Below, one piece after another: positions 1 through 7,728 of a stretch of 49,843 nt of DNA (the first letter of the stretch is position 1; every line of letters begins with the position of its first letter). Source of the DNA: HGM10611 sp964384805 (lineage in GTDB: Bacteria; Bacillota_I; Bacilli_A; ML615J-28; CAG-313); NCBI GenBank assembly GCA_964384805.1, contig CAYLLO010000006.1, positions 1-49,843 on the forward strand, written 5' to 3'. The notes beneath the pieces were generated by a model that ran no database searches, was not told the DNA's origin, and saw only the letters and a program-made list of their open reading frames with translations. A program made the position numbers and the translations under genes.

Positions 1-426
1 TCCCTAAAACAAAGGGGCTTTTATTATAGGACAACACTGCAAAAGTAAGGTTATAGCACTTTTTTACCAAAAAGGTAAACATTATATTCTTTTATTTTTT
101 ATCCTCTATAAAATAATTATTCTTTCATTTTAATTTAAAAAATCATTTATCCATCACTTATAGATAGATGCCAAAAATAGGTATTTTTTTAAAAGAAACT
201 CCTATATTTATTAACTTTTAGTAAATTGAATGTAAATATTGTAGTAAATTTTGTTAATCAACCTAACCTTATTATTGAATCTAAAAAATCTTTATCTTCG
301 AATTTTTTTAAAACATTTATATCTCAAATATATTTTCTTTAATTAAATTATTTACTGAAACTTTTAATAAAATATAATCTATATTATGAAAACATGTTTA
401 AAAAATATGATTAATTAGTATGTCAA
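1..426. other. gene-free AT-rich left edge
   Basis: No convincing coding region is visible on either strand. The first 30 bases read like the distal part of a terminator on the + strand, with CCCT at 3-6 pairing with AGGG at 13-16 and a short T run after it, so a gene probably ends just left of the window. The rest is very AT-rich with scattered TATAAT-like words and many stops in all frames. I see no RNA motif in it. Confidence 0.5.
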
Positions 427-457
427 AAAGGACCAACTATTCTCTAGTTAGTCCTTT
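427..457 (-). terminator. intrinsic terminator of the DUF1538/P-II operon
   Basis: A 13-base arm at 427-439 pairs with 445-457 across a five-base loop. On the minus strand the hairpin is followed by a short T run. It lies about 70 bases past the stop of the last P-II-like gene. Confidence 0.8.
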
Positions 458-526
458 AAATTTTTTACGAAATAATCTATTTTATCACAAAATTTTAAAA
501 ATTTTTATTAAATTAAACACAAATGA

Positions 527-844
527 TTATTTATTATTATCTCCAGATAAAACAACATCATCTACAGGCAAAGTAAAAGTAATTCCTTGTGCTTCAGTGT
601 TTACTCCTGCTGTTTCATACAATCCCTTAAGAATAGCATCTTTAATATCTGAAGATACAAGAATCATAACAATTTCTTTTTCGGGTTGAATTGTAATATT
701 AAAGATTTTTTCAGCATCTTTACTTGCTGTTCCCCGACCATGCATAATAGTTCCTCCACGTGCGCCAAGTTTGCGGGCAGTATCCATTACAGTTTCTGAG
801 AAACCACTATTAACAATACATAAAATTACTTCAAATTTATTCAT
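527..844 (-). CDS. P-II family regulator-like protein (second copy)
   Basis: A 105-residue protein with the GlnB-like ferredoxin fold pattern: an N-terminal strand (F-E-V-I-L-C-I-V), a helix, a T-loop-like stretch G-A-R-G-G-T-I-M-H-G-R-G-T at about 27-39, and a second strand-helix-strand half. Proteins like this are annotated as P-II family regulators, which sense ATP/ADP/2-oxoglutarate or related ligands and bind transporters. The classical uridylylated Tyr of GlnB is not recognisable, so signalling by modification is unlikely. It starts 15 bases after the other P-II-like gene with an AGGAGG site. The operon context, with a DUF1538 membrane protein, suggests it regulates that protein. The fold assignment is from sequence pattern only. 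Confidence 0.72.
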   Translation of the reverse strand: MNKFEVILCIVNSGFSETVMDTARKLGARGGTIMHGRGTASKDAEKIFNITIQPEKEIVMILVSSDIKDAILKGLYETAGVNTEAQGITFTLPVDDVVLSGDNNK

Positions 845-859
845 ATGTCCTTCCTCCTA

Positions 860-1261
860 TTATCCTTGGCAATTTGATAAAAATTGGTATATCGAAACTC
901 CAATAATACTTTTTAAAGGAATGGTATAAGCAATACCCTTTCCATTTTTAACTTTTTCAAATTTTTCCGTTAATGTCTCTAAAATTTTTTTGATATTATC
1001 TTCTCTTACAAATGAAAAGATTATTGCTTTTTCAGTTTCAGCAAGACCTAAATAATTTAACATCTCTGAATCTGCGGTTCCTTTTCCATAAACAACTGTT
1101 TGCATATTTACTTCAAATTGTTCTAGAATATCTAAATAAAATAAGGCTTTGCTGCGATCAACAATGGTTACAAGTAATTTTAATTTTTTTATATCAGGAT
1201 TTACTTTTTTATTTTTAATATCATTGGCATTTTTTACTTTTAAAATTTCCTTTTTAGCCAT
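860..1261 (-). CDS. P-II family regulator-like protein (first copy)
   Basis: A 133-residue protein with a charged N-terminal extension of about 28 residues (rich in Lys and Asn) before the P-II-like core K-L-L-V-T-I-V-D-R-S. A T-loop-like segment M-Q-T-V-V-Y-G-K-G-T-A lies at about 53-63, matching M-H-G-R-G-T-A in the neighbouring copy, so the two are diverged paralogues. An AGGAGG site lies upstream of the ATG, and the gap to the DUF1538 stop is only 8 bases. Two different P-II-like subunits could form separate trimers or one mixed trimer; the sequence cannot tell. It probably binds the membrane protein encoded just upstream. Confidence 0.7.
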   Translation of the reverse strand: MAKKEILKVKNANDIKNKKVNPDIKKLKLLVTIVDRSKALFYLDILEQFEVNMQTVVYGKGTADSEMLNYLGLAETEKAIIFSFVREDNIKKILETLTEKFEKVKNGKGIAYTIPLKSIIGVSIYQFLSNCQG

Positions 1262-1269
1262 AAATCCTC

Positions 1270-2799
1270 CTAAATAAACTCAATGATTTGGTCATCATCT
1301 TCAACCAAAATTCTACGCATAGCAATTTTTTCTTTTACACGTTTAGTCATTACTGCCTTAAATCCTAATAATTGAATCGTAATGAGTGGCGTCATTGCCA
1401 CCATTGCAACTATCCCAAAGGCATTAGTAAGCACTTTGTCTCCTTCTGGAAACAATGTCATGCATACTCCAACCGCAAAAGGTAAAATAAACGTTGAAGT
1501 AAGTGGTCCACTAGCAACACCACCAGAGTCAAAAGCAATAGCGGTATACATTCTAGGAACAAAAAATGATAGTCCTAAAGAAATGAAATATCCAGGTATT
1601 AAATAATACAATATTGAAAAATCAAATACAATTCTAATCATTGACAAACCAATAGAGATACCAACCCCAATAGATAAGGCCATTAACATTGATTTTTTTG
1701 ATACTCCACCATCTGTAATTTCTTCAACCTGTTTATTCAAAACATGAACTGCTGGTTCTGCAAGTACTACTACTAGTCCCAAAATAAATCCAGCTCCAAT
1801 TAGTAACATATTGTTATTACTTGCCAATTCACTACCCATTTTATAACCTATCGGCATAAATCCAACATTCACGGAAGTCAGAAAAATAATTAATCCAAAA
1901 TAAGTAAATAATATACCAAATAAAATACGAATTATTTTTTTCTTTGGTAATTTTAAGAAAATAAAATTAATAACAAAGAAGAAACCTACCACTAAACCTA
2001 AAGCTAAAGTAACTTCTTTAGTAACAGTCCACAAAGTTTTCAAAAATTCAAGCAATACATCATCTGCAATTGCATAATTAGGAACAACATAATTTAAATT
2101 ACCATCTACTGAAATACCGAGTAACATTACCGCAAGTATTGGTCCTACTGAACATAACGCGATTAATCCAAAACTATTTTCACTAGCATTTCGTCCCCCA
2201 ATCGTTGTCGCAATTCCAACCCCTAGGGCCATAATAAAGGGTACAGTTATAGGACCTGTTGTTACTCCGCCTGAATCAAAAGATAACGCTAGGAGTTCTT
2301 CATTTCCTGTTGTTATTAGAATTGCACTTAAAGCAAATAACAACATATAAAAAAACATTAAAATTGAAGATAATTGTTTTTTAAAGACAATTTTTAAAAT
2401 TGCAATTACTAAAAACATTGCTACCCCTAAACCTACAAAAATAATTAACATCGTTGGATTAATAACATCTTTAACTTGTGAGGCTAAAACCGTTAAGTCT
2501 GGTTCCGCTATTGTAATTAATAACCCAAGAATAAAACAAACCACAATTAATAACATTAATTTTTTAGATTTAGTTAACCCTGCTCCAATATATTCTCCCA
2601 TTGGTGTCATTGCTAAATCAGCACCTAGATTAAATAAGCCAATTCCTAATACTAATAAAACTGAAGAAATTATGAAAACAATAATTTCTTTATTTGTAAA
2701 ATTTACTAGTGGTGTTAAATTTAATAGGATAACAATTAACGTAACAGGTAAAACAGATACTAATGCTTCTTTTATTTTTATTAAAAATTGTTTATTCAT
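1270..2799 (-). CDS. DUF1538 membrane protein, putative transporter
   Basis: A 509-residue polytopic membrane protein made of two homologous halves. Each half has an A-E-P helix (I-A-E-P-D-L-T-V-L-A and L-A-E-P-A-V-H-V-L-N) and a motif F-D-S-G-G-V-T/A-T/S-G-P near the end of the repeat. This internal duplication and the FDSGGV motif identify the DUF1538 family, whose substrate I cannot state. I place the start at 2799, not at an in-frame ATG at 2835: the TATAAT at 2824-2829 overlaps the longer start, and GGTGGTG at 2806-2812 sits six bases before the chosen ATG. It heads an operon with two P-II-like genes, which supports a transport role controlled by small-molecule sensing. Confidence 0.82.
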   Translation of the reverse strand: MNKQFLIKIKEALVSVLPVTLIVILLNLTPLVNFTNKEIIVFIISSVLLVLGIGLFNLGADLAMTPMGEYIGAGLTKSKKLMLLIVVCFILGLLITIAEPDLTVLASQVKDVINPTMLIIFVGLGVAMFLVIAILKIVFKKQLSSILMFFYMLLFALSAILITTGNEELLALSFDSGGVTTGPITVPFIMALGVGIATTIGGRNASENSFGLIALCSVGPILAVMLLGISVDGNLNYVVPNYAIADDVLLEFLKTLWTVTKEVTLALGLVVGFFFVINFIFLKLPKKKIIRILFGILFTYFGLIIFLTSVNVGFMPIGYKMGSELASNNNMLLIGAGFILGLVVVLAEPAVHVLNKQVEEITDGGVSKKSMLMALSIGVGISIGLSMIRIVFDFSILYYLIPGYFISLGLSFFVPRMYTAIAFDSGGVASGPLTSTFILPFAVGVCMTLFPEGDKVLTNAFGIVAMVAMTPLITIQLLGFKAVMTKRVKEKIAMRRILVEDDDQIIEFI

Positions 2800-2823
2800 T
2801 TTTTTCACCACCTTATTTCTTTT

Positions 2824-2833
2824 ATTATAACAC
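2824..2833 (-). promoter_or_regulatory. extended -10 promoter of the DUF1538 operon
   Basis: On the minus strand the sequence TG-T-TATAAT forms an extended -10 element. No good -35 is visible 17 bases upstream, which fits an extended -10 promoter. Transcription would begin near 2817, between this box and the start codon at 2799. Confidence 0.6.
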
Positions 2834-2891
2834 ATTTTTTATAAAAAGTATATATTTTTAAATTATTTTTTTTCAATTTATTATAGTTTTT

Positions 2892-2915
2892 AAAAACTGA
2901 TGCATAAGCATCAGT
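2892..2915 (-). terminator. terminator after the M20 peptidase gene
   Basis: ACTGATGC at 2896-2903 pairs with GCATCAGT at 2908-2915 across a four-base loop, and the minus strand continues with five T. It separates the importer/peptidase operon from the DUF1538 operon. Confidence 0.85.
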
Positions 2916-2923
2916 TATTACAA

Positions 2924-4309
2924 TTATAAGTCTATACACATTTTTTCGATAAATTTGATAATAAATTTAATACCATGAATAAAGGCCTTTTTTTGGCATC
3001 GTTCATTAACTGCATGATAATTATGACATTTATCAAAATCATTAAAAATAGGATCAAAACGGTAACAATTATCACAAATGTCATTGTAAAAACGACAATC
3101 GGTTCCACCACTAATCAATCCTGGTATTACAATTACATCTTGGTAAAATTCTTTTATTGTCGCTTCTAAAAAATGATAAGCAGTAGAATTAATATTGGAT
3201 ATTTTAGAAGCTTCAATAGAATTTATATTTTTAAAAACTATTTCTGGATTAGTAATAATCTTCTTAAAGTGTTCCATACATTCTTCCACACTATCTAATA
3301 AACGAAAATTAACGACAGCTTTAACTGGTCCAGGGAGCACGTTAGCTCCTTTACTACCACCTTCTAACATTGTCGCAGCAGTAGTTGTATACACTAGTGG
3401 TGCTAAATCTGGATCATTATAACAATAATTCACTAATTCCTCTTCATATTTATTAATATTTGAGGCATATTTATGAAGTTCATCATCTTTAATATATGGG
3501 GATAAGCTTTCAAACATTTTACGAACAACTGAATTTAATTTAGGTTTAAATTGATTATTTTCTAGTGCGGTAATAGCTGAAGCAACATATCCAAGCGAAG
3601 TATGAAATCCTGGTTTTGATGAGTGTCCACCTTTAGAATTAGCAAATAGTTCTAAATCTAAGTAGCCCTTTTCCATAACATTAATGGTTGCAAGTATTGA
3701 ATCAACTTTGTACTTATTTCCTCTTTCAATACCTCCACCTTCATCTAAAACCGCTTCTAACTTTATTCCTCGCATTTTTAACAAATTCATTATTTGGAAT
3801 TGTCCTTTTCCTCCAAGAGTTTCTTCATCGTGTCCAAATGCTAAATATATCCCACGTTTTAACTTTTTGTTATGGACTAATAAATATTCTAAAGCACTTA
3901 AGTAACAAATAACTAAACTTTTAATATCCTCAGTCCCACGGCCATAAATAAACTCATCAGTTATTTCACCACTAAAGGGTGGATAATCCCATTCATTAAT
4001 AGTTGCCTCAACTACTGGTACAACATCAATATGCGCCATTAATAGCAAGGCTGGCAATTCGTGATTACTACCTTCGATGTGAAAAAGGATTGAACCCTTA
4101 TTAATAATTTCAATTTGAGCATTTTCAGTAACTAACGGAAAATTAGTTTTCAAAATATGATGCAACTTTCTAAACTCCTCAAAATTCATTTCCGATTGAT
4201 CAGATTTACTAATAGTTTGACACTTAACAATAGCCCTTAAATCAGAATAAGCTTTTTCTTCATCTAAATCAGAATATAAATTATTATCAATAAAGTATTT
4301 AAAATTCAT
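2924..4309 (-). CDS. M20 family metallopeptidase (carboxypeptidase S/PM20D1-like)
   Basis: A 461-residue zinc hydrolase. Visible motifs are M-A-H-I-D-V-V-P-V (H93, D95), Y-G-R-G-T-E-D-I-K (bridging D128) and G-H-D-E-E-T-L-G-G (E162 general base, E163). The wording A-F-G-H-D-E-E is typical of the CPS1/PM20D1 branch rather than PepV or ArgE. There is no signal peptide, so it acts in the cytoplasm, removing or trimming residues from peptides or N-acyl amino acids. It overlaps the ABC ATPase gene by one base (TAATG) and is last in that operon, so it probably processes what the importer brings in. The exact substrate is not known. Confidence 0.88.
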   Translation of the reverse strand: MNFKYFIDNNLYSDLDEEKAYSDLRAIVKCQTISKSDQSEMNFEEFRKLHHILKTNFPLVTENAQIEIINKGSILFHIEGSNHELPALLLMAHIDVVPVVEATINEWDYPPFSGEITDEFIYGRGTEDIKSLVICYLSALEYLLVHNKKLKRGIYLAFGHDEETLGGKGQFQIMNLLKMRGIKLEAVLDEGGGIERGNKYKVDSILATINVMEKGYLDLELFANSKGGHSSKPGFHTSLGYVASAITALENNQFKPKLNSVVRKMFESLSPYIKDDELHKYASNINKYEEELVNYCYNDPDLAPLVYTTTAATMLEGGSKGANVLPGPVKAVVNFRLLDSVEECMEHFKKIITNPEIVFKNINSIEASKISNINSTAYHFLEATIKEFYQDVIVIPGLISGGTDCRFYNDICDNCYRFDPIFNDFDKCHNYHAVNERCQKKAFIHGIKFIIKFIEKMCIDL

Positions 4310-5151
4310 TACAGCACCTTACTTAAAAAACTTACTAATCTCGGACTTTGTGGATTGTCAAAAATTTCCTCAGGGGTTCCTTCTTCAATGATTACTCCAT
4401 CATCCATAAAGATAACTCTATCACTTATTTCTTTAGCAAAACCCATTTCATGAGTAACTATTATAACGGTCATCCCGCTTTTAGCAATATCTTTAATAAC
4501 TTCTAAAACTTCTTTGACCATTTCTGGATCTAAAGCACTTGTAGGTTCATCAAATAACATAACATCAGGATTCATTGCAAGAGCACGAACAATGGCTAAA
4601 CGTTGTTTTTGTCCACCAGATAGTTTTTTAGGATATTCATCTTTCTTATCTAATAAACCAACTTTTTCTAATAATTCAAGTGCTTTTAATGTTGCTTCTT
4701 CTTTGGTTACTTTTTTACATTCAACCGGAGCCAAAATAATATTTTCTAAAACTGTTAAATTAGGAAATACATTAAAATGTTGAAAAACCATTCCCATTTT
4801 TTGACGGTGAATATTAATTGTTTTGTCAAGTTGTTTTAAAACTTTTATTTCTTTATTTTTTATTTTTTTATATTCTTTTAATAATTCTTTATGCTCATTA
4901 GATTTTTTATCTAAATTATTTACTTTAAGTTTCAACTCATATGCAGTTGCAGAAAAAATTTCTTGATTGTCAAAAGTGATAACTCCACTACTAGGTTGTT
5001 CAGTTAAATTTAAGCATCTAAGAAAAGTAGATTTTCCACTACCACTAGGTCCAATGATTGAAATCACTTCACCTTTTTTTACTTCATAGTCAATTCCTTT
5101 TAAAACTTCTAAATCTCCAAAGTTTTTCTTTAAATTCTTAACTTTAATCAC
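4309..5151 (-). CDS. amino-acid ABC importer ATPase with charged insertion
   Basis: A 280-residue ATPase of the GlnQ/HisP group. It has Walker A G-P-S-G-S-G-K-S-T, a Q-loop at M-G-M-V-F-Q-H-F, signature L-S-G-G-Q-K-Q-R, Walker B V-M-L-F-D-E-P-T-S-A-L-D and the H-loop T-H-E-M. It is about 40 residues longer than usual (compare the 243-residue homologue at 32633-33364). The extra segment, about residues 68-112, lies between Walker A and the Q-loop, is very rich in Lys, Glu and Leu, and looks helical or coiled-coil. It overlaps the permease gene by 8 bases and the peptidase gene by one base. It energises the permease encoded directly upstream. Confidence 0.9.
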   Translation of the reverse strand: MIKVKNLKKNFGDLEVLKGIDYEVKKGEVISIIGPSGSGKSTFLRCLNLTEQPSSGVITFDNQEIFSATAYELKLKVNNLDKKSNEHKELLKEYKKIKNKEIKVLKQLDKTINIHRQKMGMVFQHFNVFPNLTVLENIILAPVECKKVTKEEATLKALELLEKVGLLDKKDEYPKKLSGGQKQRLAIVRALAMNPDVMLFDEPTSALDPEMVKEVLEVIKDIAKSGMTVIIVTHEMGFAKEISDRVIFMDDGVIIEEGTPEEIFDNPQSPRLVSFLSKVL

Positions 5152-6355
5152 GAGCTTCTAACTTCCTTTCAATGTATCTTACAACTTTCGATAATGAGAA
5201 GGTAACAACAAAATACATCGCTGCAATAACTATAAATGGTGGTATGTTAATAAAAGTTGCAGAAGTAATTTGTTTTTTAACTGACATTAATTCGCCTATT
5301 CCAGCATCAACCGTAGATGCCAGTGATGTTTCTTTGATAACCATAATTAATTCATTTCCAATTGATGGTAAAACATTTTTTATTGCTTGTGGAAAAATGA
5401 TTTTTTTCATCGTCGTCCATTTACTTAAGCCTAAAGCTCGACCCGCTTCCATTTGTCCTTTATCAACCGCTTGAATACCTGCCCTAAAAATTTCTGCAAC
5501 ATAAGCAGCACTATTTAAAAATAAAGCCAATATTGCCGCAAGAACTTCTGAATTTAAAAACTTGCCATATGCTATTCTTGGCATTAAAGCATAAATTAGT
5601 AATAACTGTAGTAACAGCGGAACTCCTCTAATAATCTCAATATATGTTCCTGATAAAAAAGACAAAGGTTTAATCGATGAAATTCTTAATAAACATAAAA
5701 CTGCTCCTAAAAATAAAGCTAAAAACACTGATACTACCGAAAAAACTAAAGTTAACCCTAAACCTCTAAAGAAATCTGGAGCATAATCTCTAAATACACT
5801 CCAAATCGTTGCTTTATATACAGGTTTAACATATAAATCTTTCGTAATATTTTTTAAACTTGCACTCCAACCACATTTGGTATATCCTTTTTTATTAGGA
5901 ACTTCAATACTTTCAGCATTATCACCTTTTTTAACTATTTGATAATCATAAATTGTATCCCCAGTATTATCATTAAAGGTAATAATATAACTACCTTCTT
6001 TAACATATACAGCAGTAAAAGTATAGGATTGTTTAATAGTAAAAGTAACCATTTTTGTTTCACTTAATTTTTTGGTTTCACCATACAAATCATAAATCCA
6101 ATATACAAAACGATAACCTTCTTTAGGATTAGCATATAAGGTTATTTTACTTCCACTATCTACTTTACTCCCAGAATAAAACTCCTCAGAAATTGTTTCA
6201 TCATTATATTTGATGATATAGTATTCATTACCACCTTCACTATCTTCAAATGTAACTTCACAACTCATAGCAGCATTAACATTATTCCCTATGAATATAG
6301 TCATCATAAACATCAAAAATGTTGTTCCTAATAATAATTTAAATACTTTTTTCAT
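5144..6355 (-). CDS. amino-acid ABC permease with N-terminal extracellular InlB-type repeats
   Basis: A 403-residue fusion. Residues 1-29 look like a signal peptide or signal anchor ending A-N-A/A. Residues about 31-118 form a first repeat with I-T-L-Y-A-N-P-K-E-G-Y and F-T-A-V-Y, typical of divergent InlB B-repeat (Flg_new_2-like) domains. Residues about 121-180 form a second, Listeria-Bacteroides-like repeat with G-Y-T-K-C-G-W. From about 184 on it is a normal HisM/GlnP permease with the EAA loop E-A-G-R-A-L-G-L-S. Such repeats normally occur in cell-surface proteins. A role in docking the binding protein or the cell wall is inference. The reading frame is unbroken and the RBS (AAGGA) precedes the N-terminal part. 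Confidence 0.88.
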   Translation of the reverse strand: MKKVFKLLLGTTFLMFMMTIFIGNNVNAAMSCEVTFEDSEGGNEYYIIKYNDETISEEFYSGSKVDSGSKITLYANPKEGYRFVYWIYDLYGETKKLSETKMVTFTIKQSYTFTAVYVKEGSYIITFNDNTGDTIYDYQIVKKGDNAESIEVPNKKGYTKCGWSASLKNITKDLYVKPVYKATIWSVFRDYAPDFFRGLGLTLVFSVVSVFLALFLGAVLCLLRISSIKPLSFLSGTYIEIIRGVPLLLQLLLIYALMPRIAYGKFLNSEVLAAILALFLNSAAYVAEIFRAGIQAVDKGQMEAGRALGLSKWTTMKKIIFPQAIKNVLPSIGNELIMVIKETSLASTVDAGIGELMSVKKQITSATFINIPPFIVIAAMYFVVTFSLSKVVRYIERKLEARD

Positions 6356-6378
6356 ATTTACATCCTTTTTATATTATT

Positions 6379-6403
6379 AAATCCACTATTAAATAGTGGA
6401 TTT
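6379..6403 (-). other. stem-loop between binding-protein and permease genes
   Basis: A 12-base arm at 6379-6390 pairs with 6392-6403 in a gap of only 73 bases, with only a poor T run after it. Such hairpins often protect the upstream message or act as leaky terminators, so that the binding protein is made in excess of the membrane parts. Confidence 0.6.
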
Positions 6404-6428
6404 AGTTTTATTATTCAACTCAGTCCAT

Positions 6429-7268
6429 TTATTCTTCAGGCTCTGGTGAAATTTCAGCTGCGTTATCACCTAAAGATTTGTATAAAGCATCCGCTATTTT
6501 AATCCATTCTTCATATAATCCAGCAGCCGATTTTTCACAAATCGGATTAATTTGTTCCGCTAAGACAGTATTATCCTTTTGCATAATTACATACAAAGCA
6601 GAACTTTCTACTTCAAATTGAAAACCACTCATAACAATATCTTTATTTTCTTCTGATGTTAATAATGTTTTAGCTACCACACCTGCTACAGCTATCGCAT
6701 CATATTGTCCAGAATTAAGGGCTGTAAAAGCATTATTAATATCTTCAAAATATACATGAGTTGCATTAGGCAACTGTTCATCCACTAATTCTTGTTGTAA
6801 AGAACCACTTTGTGCTGCTACTTTAATTTCAGTTTTATTTAAATCTTCTAATGATTGGAATTTATCTTGATTAGTTGCTTTAAATACTAATATTTGATCT
6901 CCTTCACCATCATCATAATATGAACTAGAGAATAAATAATTATCAGCTCGCTCACTACTCCAAGTAAAACCAGAAATGGCGGCATCGATTTTTCCACTAT
7001 CTAAACCAGCTAAGATTAAATCAAAATTCATTGGTTTTAAAACTAATTCAAGTCCTAATTCATCTGCAATTTTTTTAGCTAATTGAACATCAGAGCCAAC
7101 ATACTTATCATCGCCATCTTTTGTTAAGTCAAAAAATTCATATGGTGCATAGTCTGGTGAAATACCCACATAAAACTTTCCATTTTCAATTACACCTTCT
7201 ACTTTTTTACAACTTGTCATGCTTAATACCATTAATAATAATCCAAATACAATTAAAATTTTTTTCAT
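6429..7268 (-). CDS. amino-acid ABC transporter substrate-binding lipoprotein
   Basis: A 279-residue family 3 solute-binding protein. The signal peptide ends in a lipobox L-S-M-T-S-C, so it is anchored to the outer face of the membrane. The family pattern is clear: V-G-I-S-P-D-Y-A-P-Y-E-F near the N-terminus, then G-S-D-V-Q-L-A-K-K-I-A-D-E-L-G and D-A-A-I-S-G. An acidic tail (P-E-P-E-E) ends the protein. It is first in the operon with the repeat-bearing permease and long ATPase. The ligand cannot be read from sequence. Unlike the lysine importer at 34477 it has no lysine riboswitch, but two tandem leaders of unknown type precede it. Confidence 0.88.
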   Translation of the reverse strand: MKKILIVFGLLLMVLSMTSCKKVEGVIENGKFYVGISPDYAPYEFFDLTKDGDDKYVGSDVQLAKKIADELGLELVLKPMNFDLILAGLDSGKIDAAISGFTWSSERADNYLFSSSYYDDGEGDQILVFKATNQDKFQSLEDLNKTEIKVAAQSGSLQQELVDEQLPNATHVYFEDINNAFTALNSGQYDAIAVAGVVAKTLLTSEENKDIVMSGFQFEVESSALYVIMQKDNTVLAEQINPICEKSAAGLYEEWIKIADALYKSLGDNAAEISPEPEE

Positions 7269-7332
7269 AATTTCTCTCCTCTTTTCTTCATCATAATGCT
7301 TGACCTTTTAATAAATATTTGCTTAAAATAAG

Positions 7333-7353
7333 AAAAAGCCAATCACTTGGCTT
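7333..7353 (-). terminator. terminator of leader unit B
   Basis: Arms 7336-7342 and 7347-7353 (A-A-G-C-C-A-A / T-T-G-G-C-T-T as DNA) close a GTGA-type loop, and the minus strand runs on with T. It lies between promoter B and the binding-protein gene, so it must be read through or opened for expression. It has the same AGCCAA/TTGGCT core as terminator A. Confidence 0.75.
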
Positions 7354-7440
7354 CATTTACAAAAACGCATCAAGAAGGTAAATATTGATACGATTACACA
7401 CGTATCAATAAATACATGTGTACTTACGATACTATGCTCA
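7354..7440 (-). ncRNA. leader RNA B, unrecognised attenuator or riboswitch
   Basis: This is the transcribed leader between promoter B and terminator B. It contains a perfect 7-bp hairpin, TGATACG with CGTATCA, around 7384-7405. A rival pairing of an upstream GTATC (about 7430) with GATAC of the same hairpin is possible, as is GTACACA pairing with the TGTGTA loop. Alternative folds plus a terminator are what a cis-regulator looks like. It does not match the lysine, T-box, SAM, glycine or glnA motifs I know. A 7-codon ORF exists in it but has no ribosome binding site. Confidence 0.4.
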
Positions 7441-7446
7441 AAACAG

Positions 7447-7475
7447 ATTATATCATTATCCATTTATCTTGTAAA
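7447..7475 (-). promoter_or_regulatory. promoter B (TTTACA-17-TATAAT)
   Basis: On the minus strand TTTACA (7470-7475) and TATAAT (7447-7452) are 17 bases apart. Transcription would start near 7440 and run toward the binding-protein gene. Confidence 0.75.
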
Positions 7476-7493
7476 TAAAGTCTCTAATAAAAA

Positions 7494-7517
7494 TTAAAAA
7501 AGCCAATATTTTTGGCT
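7494..7517 (-). terminator. terminator of leader unit A
   Basis: Arms 7501-7506 and 7512-7517 (AGCCAA/TTGGCT) form a hairpin followed on the minus strand by TTTTTTAATTTTT. It lies between promoters A and B, so it ends the upstream short transcript unless antitermination occurs. Confidence 0.78.
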
Positions 7518-7596
7518 CAAACATTACACACGATGCTCAAAGCTTTCGCTTATCTTGTGAGATATTCAAGTCATAATAACTTTAATCTTTATAGGT
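7518..7596 (-). ncRNA. leader RNA A, unrecognised
   Basis: This is a short leader between promoter A and terminator A. It contains a GAAA-tetraloop hairpin (AAGC-GAAA-GCTT, about 7540-7551) inside a longer CTCA/TGAG pairing. It shares the word TTTGAGCAT and a GTGTGTAAT word with leader B, which suggests that the two arose by duplication. It could equally be an independent small RNA. No known riboswitch class was recognised. Confidence 0.35.
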
Positions 7597-7602
7597 ACTA
7601 GC

Positions 7603-7631
7603 ATTATATCATTTGTGATAGTTATTGTCAA
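7603..7631 (-). promoter_or_regulatory. promoter A (TTGACA-17-TATAAT)
   Basis: On the minus strand a perfect TTGACA (7626-7631) and TATAAT (7603-7608) are 17 bases apart, a consensus sigma-A promoter. The predicted start is near 7596. Confidence 0.85.
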
Positions 7632-7680
7632 TGCATTAATCTTCATTTTGAAATGTAAACGTATTCAAAAGCAATAAGAA

Positions 7681-7700
7681 TTTAATACTAAAGTATTAAA
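7681..7700 (-). terminator. AT-only inverted repeat, possible weak terminator
   Basis: A perfect 20-base palindrome (TTTAATACT, two bases, AGTATTAAA) follows the gene remnant at 7729-7893 on the minus strand. All but two pairs are A-T and the T run is poor, so function is uncertain. Confidence 0.35.
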
Positions 7701-7728
7701 TTATAATATTTAAAGTTTTTTAGTTTTC

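Noticed and set aside
2800..2835. Start of the DUF1538 gene at 2835
   Set aside because: The TATAAT promoter box overlaps this start, and GGTGGTG marks the ATG at 2799.
5144..6355. Frameshift or assembly junction between a surface protein and a permease
   Set aside because: The frame is continuous, the signal peptide and RBS belong to the N-terminal part, and there is no second start or RBS before the permease domain. Only a junction on the exact reading frame would give this.
7354..7596. T-box, SAM, glycine or lysine riboswitch in front of the 6429-7268 gene
   Set aside because: The conserved T-box word (GGTGGTACCGCG type) and the core motifs of the other classes are not present; the L-box seen at 35360-35535 has no counterpart here.
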